Source of the DNA: Mycolicibacterium komossense
GTDB taxonomy: Bacteria > Actinomycetota > Actinomycetes > Mycobacteriales > Mycobacteriaceae
Assembly: GCF_025822605.1 (NCBI RefSeq)
Contig: NZ_JACKTY010000051.1
Coordinates: 1-64,000, forward strand
Reading direction: 5' to 3'
Length of the DNA stretch: 64,000 bases
Shown here: piece by piece, positions 59,006 through 64,000 of the stretch
Numbering within the stretch: position 1 is the first letter of the stretch
Layout of the letters: each line of letters starts with the position of its first letter
Made by a program: the position numbers and the translations under genes
Notes under the pieces: generated by a model
What the model saw: only the letters and a program-made list of their open reading frames with translations
The model's database searches: none
Told to the model about the DNA's origin: nothing

Positions 59006-60439
59006 GTGAGCATTCCCTCCGCCAGCATTCCGAATGTCCTGGCCGCCCGCTACGCCAGCGCCGACATGGTGTCGATCTGGTCACCCGAAGCCAAAATCGT
59101 CGAAGAACGCCGGTTGTGGCTGGCGGTACTGACCGCCCAATCCGAACTCGGGGTCGCTGTTTCTGAGACTGCGGTCGCGGACTACGAGCGGGTGTTGGAA
59201 GACGTCGACCTCGCGTCGATCGCCGCCCGGGAGCGGGTCACCCGCCACGACGTGAAGGCCCGGATCGAGGAGTTCAACGCACTCGCCGGTCACGAGCAGG
59301 TGCACAAGGGCATGACGAGCCGCGATCTGACCGAGAACGTCGAGCAGCTGCAGATCCGGCGCTCGCTGGAGCTGGTGTTCGCCCACGGCATCGCGGTCGC
59401 GGCCCGCCTCGCCGATCGTGCGGTGACTTACCGGGATCTGGTGATGGCTGGACGTTCGCACAACGTCGCAGCCCAGGCGACCACGCTGGGCAAGCGGTTC
59501 GCATCGGCGGCGCAGGAAACCCTCGTCGCGCTGGTTCGGCTGCGCGAGCTGATCGACCGCTATCCGCTTCGGGGCATCAAGGGCCCGATGGGCACCGCGC
59601 AGGACATGCTGGATCTGTTCGACGGCGACACCACACGGCTGGCGGCGCTGGAGTCACGGGTGGCCGGGTTCCTGGGCTTTGCCTCCGTGCTCGACAGCGT
59701 CGGGCAGGTGTACCCGCGCTCGCTCGACCATGACGTGCTCTCGGCCCTGGTCCAACTCGGTGCGGGCCCGTCGTCGTTCGCGCACACCATTCGGCTGATG
59801 GCCGGGCACGAACTGGTCACCGAAGGTTTCGCGGAAGGCCAGGTCGGCTCGTCGGCGATGCCACACAAGATGAACACCCGGTCCTGCGAACGGGTCAACG
59901 GCCTGCAGGTGGTGCTGCGCGGGTATGCGTCCATGGCCGCGGAACTTGCTGGGGCGCAATGGAATGAGGGCGACGTCTTCTGCTCGGTGGTCCGCCGGGT
60001 GGCGCTACCCGATGCGTTCTTCGCAATCGACGGCCAGATCGAGACCTTCCTGACGGTGCTCGACGAATTCGGTGCCTACCCCGCGGTGATCCAGCGTGAG
60101 CTCGACCGTTACCTGCCGTTTTTGGCGACCACCCGGATCCTGATCGCCGCGGTCCGCGCCGGGGTCGGGCGCGAGACGGCTCACGAGGTGATCAAGGAAC
60201 ACGCTGTCGCGGTCGCCCTGGCAATGCGCGAAAAAGGCTTGGAGCCAGATCTTTTGGATCGTCTGGCTGCCGACCCGCGGCTGCCGCTGGACCGGGCGGC
60301 ACTCGATGCCGCGCTGGCCGATCGCGGAGCGTTCACGGGCGCCGCCGGTGATCAGGTCGACCGGGTGGTCAGTGCCGTCGCGGAGTTGGTCAGCAGGTAC
60401 CCGGAGGCCGCGAAATACACCCCGGGCGCGATCCTGTAA
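59006..60439 (+). CDS. purB: Adenylosuccinate lyase
   Basis: A 477-residue lyase from GTG 59006 (MSIPSASIPNVLAARYASAD). Motifs: GHEQVHKGMTSRDLTENV, AGRSHNVAAQATTLGKRF and the signature VGSSAMPHKMNTRSCERV with the catalytic Ser loop. It acts twice in purine synthesis (SAICAR to AICAR, adenylosuccinate to AMP). Divergent from relZ with 53 bp between starts, so a shared promoter region may link purine synthesis with alarmone production. Four bases separate it from cyp126. Confidence 0.95.
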   Translation: MSIPSASIPNVLAARYASADMVSIWSPEAKIVEERRLWLAVLTAQSELGVAVSETAVADYERVLEDVDLASIAARERVTRHDVKARIEEFNALAGHEQVHKGMTSRDLTENVEQLQIRRSLELVFAHGIAVAARLADRAVTYRDLVMAGRSHNVAAQATTLGKRFASAAQETLVALVRLRELIDRYPLRGIKGPMGTAQDMLDLFDGDTTRLAALESRVAGFLGFASVLDSVGQVYPRSLDHDVLSALVQLGAGPSSFAHTIRLMAGHELVTEGFAEGQVGSSAMPHKMNTRSCERVNGLQVVLRGYASMAAELAGAQWNEGDVFCSVVRRVALPDAFFAIDGQIETFLTVLDEFGAYPAVIQRELDRYLPFLATTRILIAAVRAGVGRETAHEVIKEHAVAVALAMREKGLEPDLLDRLAADPRLPLDRAALDAALADRGAFTGAAGDQVDRVVSAVAELVSRYPEAAKYTPGAIL

Positions 60440-60443
60440 CACC

Positions 60444-61670
60444 ATGGGGCTGCTCACCGGGGTGGATCTGACGGACCTGGACAACTTCGCGTTCGGCTTT
60501 CCGCATAAGCTGTTCGCCCGCCACCGCGCGGAAGCTCCCGTCTACTGGCATTCGGCCACTGAACACACCCCGGACGGTGAGGGTTTCTGGTCCGTCGCAA
60601 CGTATGCGGAAAGCCTTGCGGTTTTGCGTGATCCGGAGACGTACTCGTCGGTCACCGGAGGTGCGCGGCCGTACGGCGGCACGCTGCTGCAGGACCTGTC
60701 GATCGCCGGGCAGGTCCTGAACATGATGGACGACCCGCGGCACGCACAGATCCGGCGCCTGGTGTCGTCGGGGCTGACGCCGCGGATGATCGGCCGAATC
60801 ACCGACGACCTGCGGGCCCGCGCCCGGAGCCTGCTGGCGGATATCCCGGCGGATCGGCCGTTCGACTTCCTGGTCGACGTGGCTGCCGAGATACCGATGC
60901 AGATGATCTGCATCCTGCTCGGAGTGCCCGAGTCCGAACGGCACTGGTTGTTCGAGGCGATCGAACCGCAATTCGACTTCGGCGGTTCGCGGTCTGCTGA
61001 GGTGTCGCGAATCTCGGTCGAGGAGGCCGGATCGCGGATGTACAGCTACGGCCAAGAGCTGATCGCGTCGAAACGCGCCGGGCCGACCGACGACATGCTG
61101 TCGATCGTCGCCAATGCGGTGGCGTCGGACTCTGCGCCGCTGATGTCGGACCTGGAGCTGTACCTGTTCTTCAGCCTCTTGTTCAGTGCCGGCGCTGAGA
61201 CCACGCGAAATGCTGTCGCCGGCGGGCTGCTGGCATTGGCCGAAAACCCTGCACAGTGGACCGCATTACGCGCCGATACCGAACTCTTGCCGTCGGCGAT
61301 CGAGGAAATGGTGCGCTGGACCTCGCCATCGCCGTCGAAGCGCAGGACCGCCACCCGCGCGGTGGAGCTGGGCGGCTGCGCGATCGCTGCGGGGGACAAA
61401 GTGCAGATCTGGGAAGGTTCGGCCAATCGCGACGAACTGGTGTTCGCCGATCCCGATCTGTTCGACATCGCTCGAAAGCCCAACCCGCACCTGGGATTCG
61501 GGCAAGGAGTGCACTATTGCCTCGGCGCGAATCTGGCCAGGCTGGAGCTGCGGGTCCTGTTCGAGGAGATGCTGTCACGGTTCCACACGGTGCGGGTGGT
61601 CGAGCCGGTCGAATGGACCAGGAGTAACCGCCACACCGGCATTCGTCATCTGATGGTGGACGTTGCGTGA
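60444..61670 (+). CDS. cyp126: Cytochrome P450 CYP126
   Basis: A 408-residue P450. MMDDPRHAQIRRLVSSGLTPRM, I-helix FSAGAETTRNAVAGGLLALA, EEMVRWTSPSPSKRRTA (ExxR) and heme loop FGQGVHYCLGANLARLEL are clear. It matches Rv0778 and its place after purB. Starts 4 bp after the purB stop, so it is very likely in the same transcript, although a link with purine synthesis is unproven (azole-binding P450, substrate unknown). It overlaps the following transporter gene by 8 bp. Confidence 0.93.
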   Translation: MGLLTGVDLTDLDNFAFGFPHKLFARHRAEAPVYWHSATEHTPDGEGFWSVATYAESLAVLRDPETYSSVTGGARPYGGTLLQDLSIAGQVLNMMDDPRHAQIRRLVSSGLTPRMIGRITDDLRARARSLLADIPADRPFDFLVDVAAEIPMQMICILLGVPESERHWLFEAIEPQFDFGGSRSAEVSRISVEEAGSRMYSYGQELIASKRAGPTDDMLSIVANAVASDSAPLMSDLELYLFFSLLFSAGAETTRNAVAGGLLALAENPAQWTALRADTELLPSAIEEMVRWTSPSPSKRRTATRAVELGGCAIAAGDKVQIWEGSANRDELVFADPDLFDIARKPNPHLGFGQGVHYCLGANLARLELRVLFEEMLSRFHTVRVVEPVEWTRSNRHTGIRHLMVDVA

Positions 61671-62607
61671 TCTGAAACCGCCGCCGGACGTGTTCGCGGC
61701 GGTGATGGCGACGGGCATCGTGTCGATCGCGGCCGCCGATCACGGCTATCGCTGGATCAGCCTGGTACTGGCGGCGTTGGCGCTCGTCGCGCTGCCCGTC
61801 CTGACCTGGCTCTCGGCGCGGTCGATCGGCAACGTGTTCGCGATCGAGGATCCCGACGTCCTGGTGCGATTGTTCAGTTTCGTGGCGGCGTGCGCGGTGC
61901 TCGGCGCCCGGTTCGCGTCGAACCAGATCGCTCTGTGGGTGCTCGCCGCTATGGCATTGCTGAGTTGGCTGTTACTGGTGCCCGCGGTAGGCCGGCGGAT
62001 ATGGAAGCACCGGTGGCTCGGACTGCGCGACCGCGCTCACGGCGCCTGGGAGTTGGCAAGTGTCGCCACCTCCGGCATTGCGATCGTCGCGGCAGATCTG
62101 CGCATCGTCGTTGTGGCGCTGCTGTTCTGGGCGCTGGCCATCGCGGTGTACGGGCTGATGACCGGGTTCATCCTCTGGCGAGCTTTCCATGAGCGGCTCG
62201 ACCCCGGCGGCTTCGAACCCGACGGGTGGATCCTGATGGGCGGGTTGGCCATCGCCACGCTGGCCGGCGATCACCTCCACCGGGTCTGGGCGTCCGGCGT
62301 CATCGAGATCATCACGCTGATCACCTGGGCGCTGGCGACGGCGTGGATTCCGGTGCTGGTGTACTTCGGCATTCGGCGCATCAACGAAGGCCCGGGCGCT
62401 CTGCAGTTCAGGGGTGTGTGGTGGGCCATGGTGTTCCCGCTGGGAATGTACTCGGCGGCGACTTTCGCGATGTCGGGCGAGACCCGAGTGGCGGCCCTTG
62501 CCACGGTGTCCCTGGTGTTCTTCTGGGTTGCGTTCGCGGTCTGGCTGATCGTCGCCTGCGCCGGGCTGTTGCGTCTCTTGCGATTTCGGCGTGTGTTCGA
62601 CCGCTGA
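61663..62607 (+). CDS. TehA/SLAC1-family transporter (tellurite resistance/C4-dicarboxylate)
   Basis: A 314-residue membrane protein with about ten helices; start TTG 61663 within the cyp126 end. The beginning PPPDVFAAVMATGIVSIAAAD and the segment WWAMVFPLGMYSAATFAMS are typical of PF03595. Members are anion channels or C4-dicarboxylate/sulfite exporters. The last residues (LRFRRVFDR) are encoded by the left arm of a palindromic element shared with the DUF559 locus. Confidence 0.82.
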   Translation: MRDLKPPPDVFAAVMATGIVSIAAADHGYRWISLVLAALALVALPVLTWLSARSIGNVFAIEDPDVLVRLFSFVAACAVLGARFASNQIALWVLAAMALLSWLLLVPAVGRRIWKHRWLGLRDRAHGAWELASVATSGIAIVAADLRIVVVALLFWALAIAVYGLMTGFILWRAFHERLDPGGFEPDGWILMGGLAIATLAGDHLHRVWASGVIEIITLITWALATAWIPVLVYFGIRRINEGPGALQFRGVWWAMVFPLGMYSAATFAMSGETRVAALATVSLVFFWVAFAVWLIVACAGLLRLLRFRRVFDR

Positions 62608-62634
62608 GCGCGAGTCGTCACGCCGAAATCGCAC
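62578..62634. repeat. Palindrome-ended ~57 bp element, left copy
   Basis: GCGATTTCGGCGTG (62580-62593) and CACGCCGAAATCGC (62619-62632) are perfect 14 bp inverted arms. The element covers the 3' ends of the convergent transporter and DUF559 genes; a related copy lies at 63516-63571 in the same orientation. It could also act as a terminator hairpin. Confidence 0.85.
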
Positions 62635-63475
62635 GTCTGACCTCGGCGATCACTCGCTCGGGATCTTCGATGAGGTCCTGCCAGGTGAAGCGCAGCACTG
62701 TCCACCCCAACAGCGAGATGCGGTTCTGACGTACTCGGTCGTTCTGAAATTCGTCGGGGCCAGTGTGGAAGGCAAGCCCGTCAATTTCGATGGCGACCTT
62801 CGACCCGGCGAACGCGAAATCGACGACATAGTCGCCGATAGGGTGGTTGGCTGTCCACCCTGTGATAGCTGCGCTTTTCATTAACCGGGCGAACAGCCGC
62901 TCGGCGGCCGAACGCGTGCCCTCGCCGGCGCCCTGCAGCAGCATTCGAGCGCGAGGTGAGCCGTATCGGCCTCTGTTCCGGAGGTGGGCTCGCCACAGCA
63001 CAGGCAACTCCGGGTGACGTTGCAGCCCAGTATCCATGACTCTGGCGCCGCCCCCGCGTCGTACAGCCGCCTCGACGACCGTCAACGCCAGCGCTGTTAC
63101 GCGAAGCCCGTTGTGCTCGACGATATCGACGGGTTGGAGGTCACGGCGGCGAACCGTCGATCGCGGATGCTTGCGGCCGTTCGAGTTCCGCGGCACCGTG
63201 ACCTCTACGACATCGGGTTCGCGACCGAGGATGCCGTGCCACCACGCAGCGGCCAGACCGCTCGCGGCGGCGCGAGGACCGTAGGACCAGACTGCGGCCC
63301 GAATGAGTGCTGCGGTCGAGAACGGGCGGTCGTCAACGAAGTAGACGCCGTGGGCGTAGCGGCGCCAGTGCCCGGATTGCACTCGGCGGCTTATCGCACT
63401 GTGGCTGAGTCCGCACTCGAGCGCCTGAGCGAGGGTGATGACGCCGTCGTGTTGGCGCAACAGATCGTCGAGCAT
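62618..63475 (-). CDS. AbiEi-like N-domain plus DUF559 (Vsr-like) endonuclease
   Basis: A 285-residue product from ATG 63475. Residues 1-60 form a winged-helix of the AbiEi antitoxin_4 type (LRQHDGVITLAQALECGLS, ISRRVQSGHWRRYAHGVYFV). Residues about 190-285 are DUF559/MTES_1575, a PD-(D/E)XK relative: DYVVDFAFAGSKVAIEIDG (D and E-x-D) and LLGWTVLRFTWQDLIEDPE. A DNA nicking or cleaving role is inferred. Many such genes are scattered in mycobacteria. Here it is bracketed by two copies of a palindromic element, see repeats at 62578 and 63516. Confidence 0.8.
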   Translation of the reverse strand: MLDDLLRQHDGVITLAQALECGLSHSAISRRVQSGHWRRYAHGVYFVDDRPFSTAALIRAAVWSYGPRAAASGLAAAWWHGILGREPDVVEVTVPRNSNGRKHPRSTVRRRDLQPVDIVEHNGLRVTALALTVVEAAVRRGGGARVMDTGLQRHPELPVLWRAHLRNRGRYGSPRARMLLQGAGEGTRSAAERLFARLMKSAAITGWTANHPIGDYVVDFAFAGSKVAIEIDGLAFHTGPDEFQNDRVRQNRISLLGWTVLRFTWQDLIEDPERVIAEVRRAISA

Positions 63476-63515
63476 ATGAACTTGGACCACGGAAGACGCC
63501 AAACGGTTCCGCCTG

Positions 63516-63571
63516 TTGCGACTTCGGCGTGCTCCCGAATGCTCAGCGGCGACGAGCACGCCGAAATCACA
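63516..63571. repeat. Palindrome-ended ~57 bp element, right copy
   Basis: GACTTCGGCGTGCTC (63520-63534) and GAGCACGCCGAAATC (63554-63568) are inverted arms with one mismatch. It shares TTGCGAYTTCGGCGTG and CACGCCGAAATCRCA with the left copy, in the same order. It covers the end of the gene at 63567 and the upstream region of DUF559. Confidence 0.85.
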
Positions 63572-64000
63572 GTTTGCGGATACCGGCCGAGCGCAGTTCG
63601 AGGGCGGCCAGGCCACGGATTGCGATGACGTCCTCGCGGCGCCACGCGCCGACGGGGTCGAGGCTGACCGACGTGAGCTTGCGCAGCGGGCGATTCGCGA
63701 GCGCGCGCAGCGCCAGCAGCTGCTCGCCGCCCGGTGTCGAAGCGAGCGAGATCACCGTCAACTTGCGGCGCAGAAAGCGCACCCGCAGATACAACCAGGG
63801 CATGCCCACCGCCAGGATCGGCGTGGCGGCGACGGCCAGGGCCAGCACCCAGGCCAACCAGCTGGCGGTGGTATCCAGGTGGTGCCCGGCCCCGGCGAGA
63901 TCGAGAGCTCCTTCACTCGCTGCAGTGAGCGGTTTGCGCAGCGTGTCGCCGATCAAGGGGATGTCGTCGGCGCTGTTACCCGCCGAGTCCAGGTTGTGGG
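63567..64000 (-). CDS. Membrane protein, partial (start outside window)
   Basis: The frame is open to the window end (NLDSAGNSADDIPLIGDTLR just inside the edge), so the N-terminus is missing. One long helix (WLAWVLALAVAATPILAVGMPWLYL) is followed by a basic segment RVRFLRRK and a cytoplasmic tail of about 70 residues with leucine-rich alternation (QLLALRALANRPLRKL, AIRGLAALELRSAGI). Family unknown. The stop codon lies in the right palindromic element. Confidence 0.7.
   Translation of the reverse strand, partial: HNLDSAGNSADDIPLIGDTLRKPLTAASEGALDLAGAGHHLDTTASWLAWVLALAVAATPILAVGMPWLYLRVRFLRRKLTVISLASTPGGEQLLALRALANRPLRKLTSVSLDPVGAWRREDVIAIRGLAALELRSAGIRKL

Overview
The window is chromosomal DNA from a mycobacterium, most likely a non-tuberculous species. 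The evidence is high GC with GC-rich third codon positions, frequent GTG starts, and a gene order from about 15.7 kb onward that follows Mycobacterium tuberculosis Rv0756c to Rv0778, with extra genes inserted. Orthology is read from protein similarity and synteny by eye, not from a database search.

Layout. 0-2.7 kb: a broken LLM-class F420 oxidoreductase divergent from a GntR regulator and an MFS exporter. 2.7-4.8 kb: a Zur-type zinc-starvation locus with two Zur boxes, the ribosome-hibernation factor mrf, and three alternative ribosomal protein genes (L28, L33, L31), each carrying an in-frame internal deletion. 4.8-9.6 kb: envelope genes (PAP2 phosphatase, two small secreted proteins, an unlinked tatB, two divergent VWA paralogues). 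9.6-12.7 kb: an MgtA-type P-type ATPase with a divergent ArsR regulator. 13-16.5 kb: a membrane-anchored esterase, a Tat-exported polysaccharide deacetylase, tRNA-Thr(TGT) and a repeat protein of the Rv0756c type. 16.7-22.7 kb: phoP-phoR, a HIT protein and two membrane glycosyltransferases.

22.7-32.6 kb is the conserved P450/alcohol-oxidation island. An operon tetR-cyp123-SDR-cyp51-ferredoxin-(SnoaL-like)-adhB runs leftward, and aldA-SDR-HIBADH-CMD runs rightward. The two face each other across a 182 bp promoter region holding two copies of a GGACA-N2-TGTCC operator. 32.6-36 kb: TetR, a CYP125-like P450 and purD. 36-41.5 kb: an accessory beta-oxidation-like set (mycofactocin-type SDR, two acyl-CoA dehydrogenases, SDR, thiolase) containing a 65 bp tandem repeat that encodes overlapping mini-ORFs. 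41.6-49 kb: secreted proteins (lipase-like hydrolase, a Gly-rich PGRS-like protein without a PE domain, two tandem C39-like peptidases) and two TetR regulators. 49.7-53.2 kb: SnoaL-like, LLM oxidoreductase, lipocalin-like and another P450.

53.2-61.7 kb returns to the conserved order (Rv0774c-type esterase, Rv0775-type TetR, an SDR, a broken amino-acid permease with an 8 bp microsatellite, the RNase H-like/(p)ppGpp synthetase fusion of the RelZ type, purB, cyp126). 61.7-64 kb: a TehA/SLAC1-type transporter, a DUF559 endonuclease gene bracketed by two copies of a palindromic ~57 bp element, and a membrane protein cut by the window end.

The strongest candidates for something undescribed are the internally deleted ribosomal proteins behind intact Zur boxes, the repeat-bracketed DUF559 gene, the PGRS-like/twin C39 cassette, and the chained mini-ORFs before the thiolase gene. 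No CRISPR array, insertion sequence, prophage or riboswitch was recognised.
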